From Novakomyces olei (Eukaryota > Ascomycota > Novakomycetes > Novakomycetales > Novakomycetaceae), in assembly GCA_016906335.1 (NCBI GenBank), contig JADEYG010000004.1, forward strand, positions 781,001 through 845,000: 64,000 nt of DNA, in the 5' to 3' direction. The notes under the pieces were generated by a model, which saw only the letters and a list, made by a program, of their open reading frames with translations, was not told the DNA's origin and ran no database searches. The translations under genes were made by a program, and so were the position numbers. This document shows positions 22,901 to 33,783 of this stretch, piece after piece; the stretch's first letter is position 1, and each line of letters opens with the position of its first letter.

Positions 22901-25900
22901 CCATGGTACTCTCGCACTCACGAATCTCCTCCAAAAACAACTTGATTGTTGCCATTCTTGAACTGATTAGGGACGAGCCGTCGACGGCAGTCCTGCAAGT
23001 CCTGGGTCCTTCGTTGCGAGCCTTGTCGGAGTTAGAGACCCGTCAGACTGCTGTAGTGGCTCTAAAGGCGAGAGAGTTGCTGATTGCCTGTGCTACTCCA
23101 CCTTTGAGTGAAAGGTTTGCCCAAATGGAACATATCTTGCGTTCTTCTGTAGTGGAAAACCATTACGGCGACAAAGAATGGGAGCATCGTGCGCCCGATG
23201 TCAATGTAATAAAAGAACTAGTTGATTCGCGGTACTCTGTCTTTGATATTCTGCCTAATTTTTTCACTCATCCGGATCCGTGGGTGGCACTAGCGGCCTT
23301 GGAAGTCTATGTCCGGCGGGCCTACCGTGCCTATTCCCTTTTGGAAGTGGAGCATTATACGCACGGGGAGGCGACTCCGTATTATATGACGTGGACGTTT
23401 CAGCTGCACAGTGCGACTGCCTCTTCAGTAAGTGTTGCCCCAACGCCTTCGAGTGGAGCCTCGAGCGACCTGTCTCTCGCCAGAATCAAATCGTTCTCTG
23501 ATTTGTCTGTTGCCGGTGTCAAAACGGACGCTGAACCCGTTCGTACTGGTGTTATTATCCCCGTTGCTGGGATTGACGGGTTTGAGGATGCTTTGGTCCG
23601 TGGACTGGAAAAGATCCCGTTGCATAGTGACTCTGCTGAGGACGGATCTGCCTCGGAGCTTGTTAATGTTGTAAACATTATGGTCAGCGATGTTCAGATG
23701 GATGACGAGGAGCTTATTGACAGGGTAACTGCTGTCCTGAACGAGCTGAGCAACGAACTGCTTGCTCACAGTATCAGACGCGTAACGTTTGTCTGTGGAC
23801 GAAAGAATGGTGCTGGTAGCAACAGCACAACTCTGTCCGAGTACACGTTCCGCGGCCCTCGGCAATGGGCAGACAAGGAAAAGATCAAGTACCATGAGGA
23901 CAAGGCCATTCGTAATATTGAGCCGGCACTAGCCTTTCAGCTGGAATTGGGCCGTCTCTCTAATTTCAATGTGACCCCAGTGTTCCTGGAGAATCGCAAC
24001 ATCCATGTGTACAAGGCAGTGGGCAAGCAAGTGCCCTCGGATCGTCGATACTTTGTCCGGGCGCTTGTACGGCCCGGCAGACTGCGTGATGTCATCCCGA
24101 CGAGCGAGTACCTTATTTCGGAGACGGATAGGCTCGTTAGTGAGATTGTTTCGCAGCTCGAGATTGTGGATACGGATAATACTGATATGAATCATATTTT
24201 TATCAATTTTACTCCGGCCTTCAACCTGTCTCCCGAGGAAGTTGAAAATGCGCTCGGCGGCTTTATTGACCGCTTCGGTCTACGACTCCGTCGACTGCGG
24301 ATTACGGCAGCCGAGATCCGTATTATCTGTGCGGAACCAGTGACGGGTAAGCCGTATCCGCTGCGAGTAATCTTGTCCAACACGACCGGCTTTGTAGTGC
24401 GAACAGAGCTTTATGCAGAGATAAGGACGGAGAAGAGTGGGCAATGGATCTTTAAATCTATCGGCCCGACAGGCTCAATGGACCTGATGCCCCTGACAAC
24501 GCCTTACCCTACTAAAGAATGGCTCCAGCCTAAGCGCTACAAGGCTCATCTGTTGCAAACTACATATGTTTACGATATGCCTGAGCTTTTCCGCCAGGCT
24601 TTTGCCCTGACCTGGAAGCGTGCAGTGCAATTAGATCCCTCACTGCAGGTCCCGGAGCAAGTGCTGGAGACGTGTGAGCTCGTTCTTGATGAAAGATCTC
24701 AGTTGCAAGAAGTTGCACGTGAACCCGGCATGAACAAGATTGGTATGGTTGCCTGGCTGGCAAGAGCGTACACGCCCGAGTACCCACGTGGCCGTCGTTT
24801 CATTCTTATTGCCAACGATATAACGTTTGCCATTGGCTCGTTTGGCCCACAGGAGGATCAGTTCTTCCACAAGGTGACAGAGCTGGCCCGGCGTATAGGA
24901 ATCCCCAGAATATACCTGTCTGCCAACTCTGGGGCCCGTATAGGCTTGGCGGAAGAGCTAATCCCCCTATTTTCCGTAGCCTGGACGGACCCCAAAAAGC
25001 CTGAAAAGGGCTTCAAGTACCTTTACCTCACTCAAAAAGTCATGGACCAGCTGGTCAAGAGCGGCGGCGGCAGTGCTAAAGACGTTATTACAGAACGCAT
25101 AACGGACGCTGGCCAAGTGCGGCACAAGCTGGTTACCATCATTGGTGCCCGAGATGGCCTCGGAGTAGAGTGCTTACGGGGCTCTGGGCTTATTGCCGGC
25201 AGCACTGCTCGAGCTTACAATGATATTTTCACTATAACTCTGGTGACGGCCCGCTCTGTTGGCATTGGAGCTTACTTGGTCCGACTGGGACAGAGAGCCG
25301 TGCAGGTTGAGGGCCAGCCCATCATCCTCACTGGTGCCCCGGCAATAAACAATTTGCTCGGCCGTGAAGTTTATTCGTCTAATTTGCAGCTCGGAGGCAC
25401 GCAAATCATGTACCGCAACGGAGTCTCCCACGCAACTGCGCGGGATGACTTGGACGGGATCCAAAAGATTGTGGGATGGATGTCTCATGTCCCGGCCAAA
25501 CGCAACGACCCTGTACCCGTAACTCCGACTGCCGATCCGTGGGATAGGGACGTGGGCTATACGCCTCCTAAAGGTGTCTATGACGTACGCCACTTGTTTA
25601 ATGGAGCAGAGGAGGAAGGAGAGTACCTGCCCGGGTTCTTTGACAGGGATTCCTTTACAGAGAGCCTTGGTGGCTGGGCTCGAGGCGTCGTTGTTGGCCG
25701 TGCTCGTCTGGGCGGAATCCCTATTGGAGTCATCGGTGTGGAAACACGATCAGTGGAGACGGTTATCCCCGCTGACCCAGCGAACCCAGAGTCCACAGAG
25801 CAAGTAATCACTGAGGCCGGTCAAGTTTGGTACCCAAATTCTGCGTACAAGACGGCTCAGGCCATTGACGACTTCAACAAGGGAGAGCAATTGCCACTCA

Positions 25901-26784
25901 TAATATTTGCCAACTGGCGAGGCTTCTCTGGCGGACAGAGGGATATGTACAATGAGGTGCTGAAATACGGAGCCATGATTGTAGATGCTCTGGTGGCATA
26001 CAAGCAGCCCGTCTTTGTTTATATCCCACCCAATGGTGAGCTGCGTGGAGGCTCCTGGGTCGTGGTTGACCCGAGTATCAATGCTGCGCAAATGGAGATG
26101 TATGCGGATGAGGAATCACGTGCAGGTGTACTGGAGCCGGAGGGGATTGTGGGTATAAAATTCCGTAGAGATAAACTGCTCGAGACAATGAGCCGTTTGG
26201 ACGAGGCATATGCTGGCCTCAAGGCCGATCTGGAAGCAGCAGCAAGTGCAAATGAGTCGGCTCAAGTCCAGGAAATAAAGGACAAAATGCAGGAGAGAGA
26301 AAAGCTATTGCTCCCAGTGTACCAGCAAGTCAGCGTCCAGTTTGCCGACTTGCACGATAGGGCTGGTCGCATGTACGCTAAAGGCGTTATTCGCAAACCC
26401 CTGCGTTGGACAAACGCTCGGCGCTTTTTCTACTGGCGACTACGTCGAAGGATCAATGAGCACCAGACTCTGCAACGAATGAGCCAGGCAGCTCCGGCGG
26501 CTGACCATACAGAGCTGAGTGCTCATCTCTACAAGTGGTTCCTCTTGTCAGCCCAGGGCGATGCCAGTTGGGAGGAAGATGATCGAGCAATTGCACAGTG
26601 GCTGGAAACGGGACAGCGAGACATTTACGAAAAGATTGAGCAGTTGCGTGCTGACGCGACTGCCGATACAGTTTACGGATTGTCGAGAAAATCACTGAAT
26701 GGCGTTGTCAAGGGTCTCGCCCGGTACCTGGAACGATTGACGGCGGAAGAACGAGCTGATATTGTCGCCAAACTGAGCGCTTAG
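19920..26784 (+). CDS. ACC1: Acetyl-CoA carboxylase, multidomain
   Basis: Exons 19920-19950, 19996-20137 and 20241-26784 give 2238 aa, almost the yeast Acc1 length (about 2233). Order: biotin carboxylase with a glycine-rich ATP grasp loop ([14 protein letters not shown]) and [20 protein letters not shown]; the biotin carrier domain with EVMKM, biotinyl-lysine at about residue 712; a long central regulatory region; and carboxyltransferase ([63 protein letters not shown]). It makes malonyl-CoA, the committed step of fatty acid synthesis. There is no mitochondrial presequence, so this is the cytosolic form. The first 31-nt exon contributes only [10 protein letters not shown]. Confidence 0.98.
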
Positions 26785-27215
26785 CCGACGCTAACAACGG
26801 GTTTTGAATAGTGTCGTTTGACGTACCTACTCCCAATGGGTGCCGGCACCTGTTCTATGGACCCCTCTCAGCCGCTGATCGAGGCATATTATATAGTACG
26901 ATAGTTGTTGCATTTAGGAGTTTGTTATCGCTAGTAAATACCGTTTACAAGAATCAGATTGGGCATACTCGGTCGCGTGCGGTTGTGTCGTGTCCCGTGG
27001 ACAATGACGCCGGGACGGTAAAACTAGGCAGCATCCTATTATTTGTAACTGTTTATTAAACTGTTTAATAATTTATTAAATAATTCATTTAATAATTTAT
27101 TTAATAATTCATTTAATAATTTATTTACTAATTTATTTAATAATTTATTTACTTTTTATTTACTTTTTATTTACTTAATCCTACGTTTATTCGATTGATC
27201 CATTATTATCAAGTA
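26785..27215. other. Convergent 3' gap, AT-rich
   Basis: Between the convergent ends of ACC1 and DAD1. It contains an imperfect TTTAATAATTTATTTAATAATTCA tract at about 27060-27175 and no gene. Confidence 0.6.
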
Positions 27216-27533
27216 TCACGCTTGTTTCTGATCCTCGTGTTTAGCAGGACCCGTGTCCGTTGTCACTGTTGTATGGAACCGCTGCCATAAATCCGATACA
27301 CTCTCAAACCCGCGCCCGACCTTATATTAGCAGAGCTCAACATAAAATAATGTAGCCATACTCCAATTATTCCTTCCAGGTTGCGATTGAGTACATTAAG
27401 GTTGGTCAGTACTTGTTCCAGGCTCTGATGATTAGCGTAATACTCAAGGATTCCAACTCACCAGCCCGACCTGGTACAAAAGCATTTGCCGTTGCTCCTG
27501 GAACGAGCCTTTTCCGCGCTCACGTTCTGCCAT
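27216..27533 (-). CDS. DAD1: DASH complex subunit Dad1
   Basis: Three exons (27533-27462, 27424-27362, 27320-27216) join in phase to 79 aa. The spliced product has the Dad1 helix signature: FQEQRQMLLYQVGLSLEQVL, TNLNVLNRNLEGIIGVGRGF and ESVSDLWQRFH, matching the family's LNxLNRSLE and VGKEFxxVxxLW pattern, with a short polar tail. DASH/Dam1 forms rings on kinetochore microtubules and is found in fungi. Introns of 40 and 37 nt break it into exons too small to stand out as ORFs. Its 3' end converges on ACC1. Confidence 0.85.
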
Positions 27534-27871
27534 TAAACGCGTAATCTACCGCGAGAACATGCCAATTTTGCCTTTGCCTTTCGCGTTTCGCGTTACGCGT
27601 CCGACTCGTTTCAACTTCCTTCTACATTACTTGCCATTTTGCTCTTACATTACTTGGAACTACATATATAATCACTGCTAAATGTTTCCTCCATTACTTG
27701 CAGTAAAACGCGGAACGCCACATAAACCACTATCTGCATTCTCGTCTACTCTATCCCAAGACCATTTAACTGGTACAATTGCTTGTCTTCAGAGGAGACG
27801 AAAATTTTTCTCTGCCCATATGTCCCGGTGCTCCGCTCACGCACGCACGACTCGCACACATAGCAAAACTT

Positions 27872-27900
27872 TGCAAGTAAACATATCCGCAAAGTTTACT
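27872..27900. promoter_or_regulatory. 9-bp inverted repeat with forkhead-like GTAAAC cores
   Basis: CAAGTAAAC and its exact reverse complement GTTTACTTG are separated by 11 nt. GTAAACA is the core bound by forkhead factors. It lies about 340 bp upstream of DAD1 and 440 bp upstream of the finger gene. A regulatory role is inferred from symmetry only. Confidence 0.35.
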
Positions 27901-28264
27901 TGTCTACACAAACCCCAGATTTAGATTGAGCCTTTGCCGCTGTTCGCCTTTTGAGCGCAGCTGTGTGGTTTCGCACTTGTGCGTTGCGCGCAGTCTTTTC
28001 TTTTTCCCTGTGTTTTGGTACGATTTCCGCTTTTTTTCCGCTTTGTTTTGGTCCTAACCGTATGTTTAGTTGATCGTAACGGAACCAGAAAAGAAAATAA
28101 ATAAACGAGAAGAATTGGAATAATAGAGTTCACAGGATACTCGTGTCGTACGGGAGTGACTAGAGTTGGTCAGATTGATTCGCGTCTGATCCTTGTTCGA
28201 CTCTTTGCTCTCCTCTTTGCTCCCACTCTCCTTCCTTGATCACGATTCTGATCGAACGGAAGCA

Positions 28265-28276
28265 TATATAAATAAA
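28265..28276 (+). promoter_or_regulatory. TATA box of the C2H2 finger gene
   Basis: TATATAAATAAA lies 61-72 bp upstream of the ATG at 28337. It falls inside the upstream in-frame extension, which argues that translation starts at 28337 and not at 28193. Confidence 0.55.
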
Positions 28277-28336
28277 CAACGGAAGAGGTTTGGTAACTCG
28301 CCCTCTTACTCTTCACGCTCAACTTTTGGGTCATTC

Positions 28337-29029
28337 ATGACCGCCGTTGAGTGTCCTCATTGTCAGAAGATTTATAGCGGCGTTTCAGAACTCCGTCGTC
28401 ACTGCTCTGTCAAGCATCCAGACACGCCTCCGATCGCACGTTCGCGCCGAATGTTGGATAAAAACAGGTCCGATGATGATCGCCGCGCTGAGCGGCGGCA
28501 GGCGACAAAGCAGTGGAGGGAACGCAACCCGGAACTCTACCGTACACGCAACAATATCGATTCCTTCCGCTTTTCTCTTACGCATATGAGATCTAAAGGA
28601 GCATTGGAGGCTTACAATCAGGTTTTGATGGAGGCTATTACCGAATTGCCGGCGGATACGCAGCAGAAACTCCACGAGCGCATTGCTGCTCGCTGGGCTG
28701 AGGCTATTGAGCTTAAAGTTTCCGAGTTCCGTGATAAATTGGCAGCTGAACAGCAGCTGAACGCTGCTGCTGCCGCCGCCGCGGCGCAAGCTCATGTTGC
28801 TGCCTCTGGCCATCACCATCATCATACTGGGCACCATGGCCGTGGGCACCCTGCTGAAGATGAGAGCCTTGGACAAGATGACGGGGTACATGTTGGTGTA
28901 GAGGCAGGGTCGATTGCCTGGCCTCCTATGCAAGACGCTGGTCTGCAAGACGGACTGATCAACGCCCAAATGGCACATGATCCCATGCATCCTAGTGGGT
29001 CCCTGCATGACCATAAGTCTGGGCTCTAA
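28337..29029 (+). CDS. Single C2H2 zinc finger protein, function unknown
   Basis: 230 aa from the ATG at 28337. A classical C2H2 finger opens the protein (CPHCQKIYSGVSELRRH...H: C-x2-C-x12-H-x4-H, residues about 5-27). A basic arginine-rich region (DRRAERRQATKQWRERNPE) follows, then a helical segment rich in E/A, a poly-alanine run, a histidine-rich patch and an acidic/glycine C-terminus. The frame is open for 48 codons upstream, but a TATA box lies there. A DNA-binding regulator is likely; target and pathway cannot be said from sequence. Confidence 0.72.
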   Translation: MTAVECPHCQKIYSGVSELRRHCSVKHPDTPPIARSRRMLDKNRSDDDRRAERRQATKQWRERNPELYRTRNNIDSFRFSLTHMRSKGALEAYNQVLMEAITELPADTQQKLHERIAARWAEAIELKVSEFRDKLAAEQQLNAAAAAAAAQAHVAASGHHHHHTGHHGRGHPAEDESLGQDDGVHVGVEAGSIAWPPMQDAGLQDGLINAQMAHDPMHPSGSLHDHKSGL

Positions 29030-29756
29030 TCTGAGAAATTTTGAGAACGCTTGACTTTTTAAAAAATAATTCAAATTAAAAAAAAAATGTGAAAAATCAG
29101 CCGAAAGAAAACTACAATCAACCAAAAAAAAATATTAAAAAAAAAGTTGAAATTTTCTCCAAAAAAAAGAGAGTTTGGCTGTTCGAGTACGAGATGCTCT
29201 TATGGTAACCGGATTTTTGTGTTTATCTGTCGTCGTATTTCTGTATCTATCTTAATTTTCCATTCCTTGATGGGTGAATTTGCGGATTCTTGTGCGCAAT
29301 TACAGCCCTTTCTGTTTATCGCTAGCATATGTTTGCTTGTTTACCAGCTCACACTCGGGTTTTGTACTAAATAGCGCTTTGGTCACGCGGTGCGTAATTT
29401 TGAAGATTTTAAGAGTAAAAGTTGCCGTTGTGATTGAGCTTAATATCAAATTTTGTAATACGTTTATTCTTCAGTAGAGATTAAGTACTTTTATTAAATG
29501 TATTTTACGCTTTTAGAGTTTGTGAAGGTATATCAATGGAAGGGCAGATTGTTAATCTGGCAAAGTTGCCATAATCTCATTCCAGATGCATCTTGAAAGA
29601 ATCATGCAGGAACTTTACGCGTATTTTTGTCTTCCGCACGTAAACATATGGGATATCGCGTAACGCGTAACGCTATAGTATGTTGTACTGACGATTATAT
29701 ATCAAGTAGTTACAGTAATTATAACTTAGTACCGTTTAATGGTCGGATTAACTCTG
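29030..29756. other. Gap between finger gene and tRNA-Gly
   Basis: A/T-rich with several A8-A9 runs just after the finger gene (29060-29170), then T-rich sequence. No gene or RNA recognised. Confidence 0.55.
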
Positions 29757-29840
29757 GCATTTGTGGTGTAGTGGTATCATACAACTTTGCCATCTGATAC
29801 AGATCTAGTTGTGACTCGGGTTCAATTCCCGACAAATGCA
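29757..29840 (+). tRNA. tRNA-Gly(GCC) with 13-nt intron
   Basis: The acceptor stem GCATTTG/CAAATGC closes, with A as discriminator. The D-arm is TGGTGTAGTGGTATCA, the anticodon stem CAACT/AGTTG with loop TTGCCA...T, and the T-arm ends GGTTCAATTCC. The anticodon GCC is followed by A37 and then a 13-nt insertion at the canonical 37/38 intron position. A T-rich stretch (GTTTTTTGG) follows as Pol III terminator. Confidence 0.93.
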
Positions 29841-30333
29841 GTTTTTTGGTTTTTGTTTTTGTTTTCGAAATTTGATTTTATTGTACATTGTAAACATCTG
29901 ACAGCATCTACATGTTTATATGCGTCTCTCAACCCAAAGCGAGTTTGGCGAAGTTGTGAGCAATGCAATTTGAATGTTAGAAGTTTTGTCAAAGAGAAAT
30001 TTATAGACGGCTCTTTAAATAAATTTAAGGTCCTAGGTCGACTTTGCAAACCTGCAAATAATGGAGGGTATGTCTCACCCAAACTAGAGTCCGCACGTTC
30101 GCACGAACCGGGTTGGAACGATAATTGTGACAAAACCAACAATTACACTGGCTGCAGTCTACCGTAGCGGCTAGTTCACTAATTAAATGTATGATCATTG
30201 ATACCAGGGGAAACAAAAAGAGAATCACCAATTAAATGTATGATGAATTGATACTAGGGGAAACAAAAAGAGAATCACCAATTAAATGTATGATGAATTG
30301 ATGATACCAGGTGAAACAAAAAGATAAGGCGAG
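29841..30333. other. Spacer between the convergent tRNA-Gly genes
   Basis: About 490 bp. The first two thirds are unremarkable; the last third is a threefold tandem repeat (30180-30328). The ORFs in it are not convincing. Confidence 0.6.
30180..30328. repeat. Three tandem copies of a ~50-bp unit
   Basis: The units begin AATTAAATGTATGAT and contain GAAACAAAAAGA. The second and third differ from the first by a few substitutions and small insertions. They abut the 3' end of the minus-strand tRNA-Gly gene. Confidence 0.9.
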
Positions 30334-30416
30334 TGCATTTGCCGGGAGTCGAACCCGGGTCACAACTAAATCTATTCAGATGGCAAAGTTGTATGATACC
30401 CCTACACCACAAATGC
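30334..30416 (-). tRNA. tRNA-Gly(GCC) with 13-nt intron, second copy
   Basis: Nearly the same as the plus-strand copy 490 bp away. Acceptor stem, D-arm, anticodon stem and T-arm (GGGTTCGACTCCC) all pair, the anticodon is GCC, and a short intron follows position 37. The intron sequence and a few arm bases differ from the first copy, so the duplication is not brand new. The two genes point at each other. Confidence 0.93.
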
Positions 30417-31229
30417 TGTTCAAATCGACCATATTGGCTACTTAATATAGCGAAAGGAAAAGTTTTAAATAGATAACCTTGTGGAAAGCTGAATTGCCAT
30501 ATTATAATGCTGATGACAATTCGAATGCAAATATAGAGGCAGTCGAGACCGCAAACCTTCGGAACCAAAAGTACCCACGCATTACACGTATCCAAGTTAA
30601 ATGCTGACTGAACTAGTCTCCGCTGCTCCTCTATTAAATAGTCGATGGTATATCTATTTAATAAACGTATTCTAATATTGCAAACTTCATATGGATACGG
30701 ATACCATTTAAAAGGGCAATTTCGCCAAAGTAAAAAAACATCCAAATTCCCCCTCCCAAAAAGAAAGCATTTGAACACAAGCATTTGCATAACAATAGAC
30801 ATGTCCGTCCACCTGCACTTACCTCTCATCTTGAGTGTTAATTCTGCCTTTACTATTATTTCTCTCGATACCAGCCACGCGATCTTTAATATAGAATGCT
30901 GCCGTTGTACTATTTCCCAAAAAGGAAGCTATACTGAACCAATTTATTGCGTAGTCGGCGAGGCCATTTTGCTTAATTCCCACACGAATGCACTTTGCTG
31001 CAAGCAAAGTACCGCTCTCCTTTCTCGGGATTTTTGCTAAACGGCATTAGCGCTGCAGCTAAATCCACGATTTGCCTCCTCGTTAAAGGGTCCAATTGTC
31101 TTTTCCTTGGTCTAATTGGCGTTAGTTTTGGTGCAGCCTAGGCGCTTTTCGCCAGCACGCTTATATATGATGAGCCATGGTACGGCTCCAGCAACTTGAT
31201 CGGGCCCATCTAACGCTATAGACGATGCA
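30417..31229. other. Unassigned region
   Basis: No gene recognised. On the minus strand, an open stretch from about 31025 to 30827 ends at a good donor (GAGAG|GTAAGT near 30824). It has protein-like composition but no identifiable partner exon or family, so it may be a fragment or chance. Confidence 0.35.
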
Positions 31230-32366
31230 ATGAGCACACGGACGCTTTCTGCTGGCCTTCATACACCGCCGCCTTCGTCGCCAGTCGCCGATTGCGGGCC
31301 GGTGACGTTAAAGTCTCCGCCCGGAACTGTGCGCACAGATCCACATGTAAGATAATGACGAGAAAAAAGACTTGAAGACAAAAGTGCAAAAGACGGTGTA
31401 CCAGTTCATACCTGCTAACCCGACCTATTTTTTAGAAGACTACAGATGAAATTGCACAGCTGGACGAATCACAATTAAGGCGACTGGTAGGCGATGCTTT
31501 TTTTTTCTTATTATTATTTTTTATTTTTATTTTTAATTTTAATTTTAATCCTTTTCAAGTTATTTTCTTTTGCTGTTCTTGATTGAACGCTGGTATTTTG
31601 AGCTAGCTCCCTTAAACTGCCTATCTTTTCGTATGATTCCGATTGTATCTAATTAATTCAATTTACTTTACTTTCCCCTTGTCGCTTTCCGCTGTCTGTT
31701 CTGCCACAAAGTACTAATTGCCAGCTGGAGGAGTATACGACTCGGTGGAGTGAAGAACGGCTACAATGGCAGCGCCGGACGGCGTCATTGGAGGAAGACT
31801 TACGACAAACCCGAGACCAAAGCACTCAAGCTCAGTCTCAAGTACGGACAAACACGATCCAGCTACGGCTTCAGCAGCTCGAGCTAGAAGAAACAGTAAA
31901 ACGGCACCAGGTAGATCTTGATTTGCTGCAAAGAGAGCTCGATACAGTTCTCAATGGCAATAATCCCGAGTTGGACGCTCAGCGTGATCGCTACAATCGG
32001 CTCAAGGCCCGGTACTCCCGCTTGAAATCACAGTTGGCCCTAATGAGCCATGAGCTGGGTTCGATTCGGCCACGAAACGATCTGCGCCCTTCAAATCATG
32101 GACTGGCAGCACTTGGAATAGTCGCATCACAGATGGCTGATCGGCAAGAAGATTTAATGTCTCCAGCTCCGATTGTCGCTACAGCAGGAGGACGGCAGAC
32201 GAGCCGTAAGAGACGAGGAAGTGATTCTACCATTGGGGCAGTCGAAAGTCCTCCGGCTACTGTCAAACGGAGACCCACACAATTAGCGTCTCCCCCCCAT
32301 GCGACCCCGACTGCCTCGGGTCCGATTCACAGGCATCCACGGAGGAAATTGGAGTTTGGCTCATAG
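31230..32366 (+). CDS. Coiled-coil protein, unknown
   Basis: Exons 31230-31346, 31436-31486 and 31725-32366 join in phase to 269 aa. The N-terminus is proline/serine-rich with several SP/TP sites (HTPPPSSPV, LKSPPG). From about residue 45 to 165 there is a charged heptad-type helix rich in L/E/Q/R (LRRLLEEYTTRWSEERLQWQRR, LQQLELEETVKRHQVDLDLL), predicted as coiled coil. The C-terminus is basic and Ser/Pro-rich with a KRR-type nuclear signal (TSRKRRGSDS, VKRRPTQ). The CDK-type sites and basic tail suggest a nuclear or cell-cycle structural protein, but I recognise no family. An ATG five bases upstream of the start (31225) opens a 2-codon uORF. Confidence 0.68.
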
Positions 32367-32819
32367 TTTGGTTTCGGATGGGTGTATAGAGCGGATACAT
32401 TGTTTCGATAGCCTGTAGTTGGATGGATTTTTAATTGAGCAATTTATTGAGTTTTATTTGGGGACAAAACGTACTTTAATCTGGACTGATGGGACTGGGA
32501 AAGGGTAGATCCTACATGGAGGTACGTCTAATGTACGAGCAAATACCGTTCGAAGGGGACTCGCTTAGATCTGGCAAAATATTACACTTATCAGGGTACG
32601 GCCGGCATCAAGTTCAAAGCAGCGGTAACCCTGACACTTTAATAAAATGTAAAGTAACCGCCCAGAGTATAGACTGTTACATGACTGTTCCATGACTGTC
32701 CCATGACTGTACAGACTGTACCACGACTGCCAAATACGCCATCTACACTTTTCGCAAATACAATATTCCACAATTTCTCGTATATTTATGTAGTATAACC
32801 AATGCAAAGCGTAAACCAC
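32367..32819. other. Convergent 3' gap
   Basis: Between the coiled-coil gene and RPS14. A short CATGACTGT/CCATGACTGT direct repeat lies at about 32680-32715. No gene seen. Confidence 0.6.
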
Positions 32820-33353
32820 CTACAAACGGCGTCCGCGGCGACCACCCTTCTTGCGAGTAGAATCAGTCGGCGTTGGTGTAACATCTTCGATACGGCCGAT
32901 ACGCATACCTGCACGAGCAAGAGCGCGCAGGGCTGATTGAGCTCCCGGGCCCGGGGTCTTTGTGCGGGTACCACCGGTAGCACGAATGCGGATATGCAGA
33001 GCCGTTATACCCACGTCCTTGCACTTTTGTGCAACATCTTGGGCCGCCAACATGGCAGCGTAAGGCGAAGATTCATCGCGGTCAGCCTTGACTTTCATGC
33101 CGCCAGTTACGCGTGAGATAGTTTCACGGCCGGTCAAATCCGTAACGTGGACAAAGGTATCATTGAACGAGGCAAAGATGCGGGCCACACCGAATACACT
33201 TGCAACAGTTAGCAATGGCCAAGTTCAAATGCATAAATAAATCTTACAGTTCGCCTTCCCGAATTTGAGGGCCAAGTTGGATTTGCTCCTTTGGAGCAGC
33301 AGTTTTAGGAGCCTGAATATTAGCAATCAATGCGGCCTTTAAGCATTTACCAT
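32820..33353 (-). CDS. RPS14: Small ribosomal subunit protein uS11 (Rps14)
   Basis: Exons 33353-33351 (the ATG alone), 33312-33248 and 33198-32820 give 148 aa. The body is unmistakable: [55 protein letters not shown] and the arginine-rich end [10 protein letters not shown]. It belongs to the 40S platform and acts in late 18S rRNA 3' processing. The start codon is a complete exon by itself, spliced to [16 protein letters not shown]. The promoter carries a HomolE/HomolD-like pair shared with RPL7. Confidence 0.96.
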
Positions 33354-33414
33354 TTGACCGTGTTTAGTTGCAGAGTCGGTGTCGATACTTCCAAATGGCT
33401 TTGTCTTGTGTTGC

Positions 33415-33438
33415 AAGTCACGCAGGTTAGGGTTGGGC
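33415..33438 (-). promoter_or_regulatory. HomolE/HomolD-like element of RPS14
   Basis: On the gene strand, GCCCAACCCTAACCT lies about 70-85 bp before the ATG and is followed by GCGTGACTTG. The first part resembles fission-yeast HomolE (ACCCTACCCT); the second, read backwards (AAGTCACG), resembles HomolD (CAGTCACG). The identical 15-mer is at the same distance from RPL7. Confidence 0.65.
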
Positions 33439-33783
33439 GAGTGTTGATCAAGCTTATAATGTTACTTGTAGTAGGGGTGTATAATATTACTGCAGTTTAT
33501 AGTATTATAGTATTATATGGTATTACAAACATGTGGGTAAAATGGGTAAAATGAATCGCGCTTATATATCTGATAATAATCATATTTATTAGCAAGAAAG
33601 CTGAGTCTATTAAAGCCGACTGACTGCAGAGTATAATATGAAAGGGCTTAATCCCAACATGGTGTTATGATAACCCAACATTTGGCTATCGCCAGTTTAT
33701 CGCCTTGTAGCCATTTAAACCACTAACCTAAAGGGATTCTTATAGAAAATGACCTTCAAAGGGACTGGAGGATGCATTTGCTC

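Larger units (their letters stand above)
27534..28336. other. Promoter region between DAD1 and the C2H2 finger gene
   Basis: Divergent promoter gap without a recognised gene. It holds the inverted GTAAAC sites at 27872-27900, pyrimidine-rich tracts around 27990-28060 and 28190-28235, and a TATA box at 28265-28276. Confidence 0.55.

Noticed and set aside
28193-28336. 48-codon N-terminal extension of the C2H2 gene
   Set aside because: A TATA box lies inside it and the extension is low in complexity; the start at 28337 is preferred.
30275-30829. 184-codon minus-strand ORF
   Set aside because: It runs through the minus-strand tRNA-Gly gene and the 50-bp repeats and shows no domain; a chance ORF.
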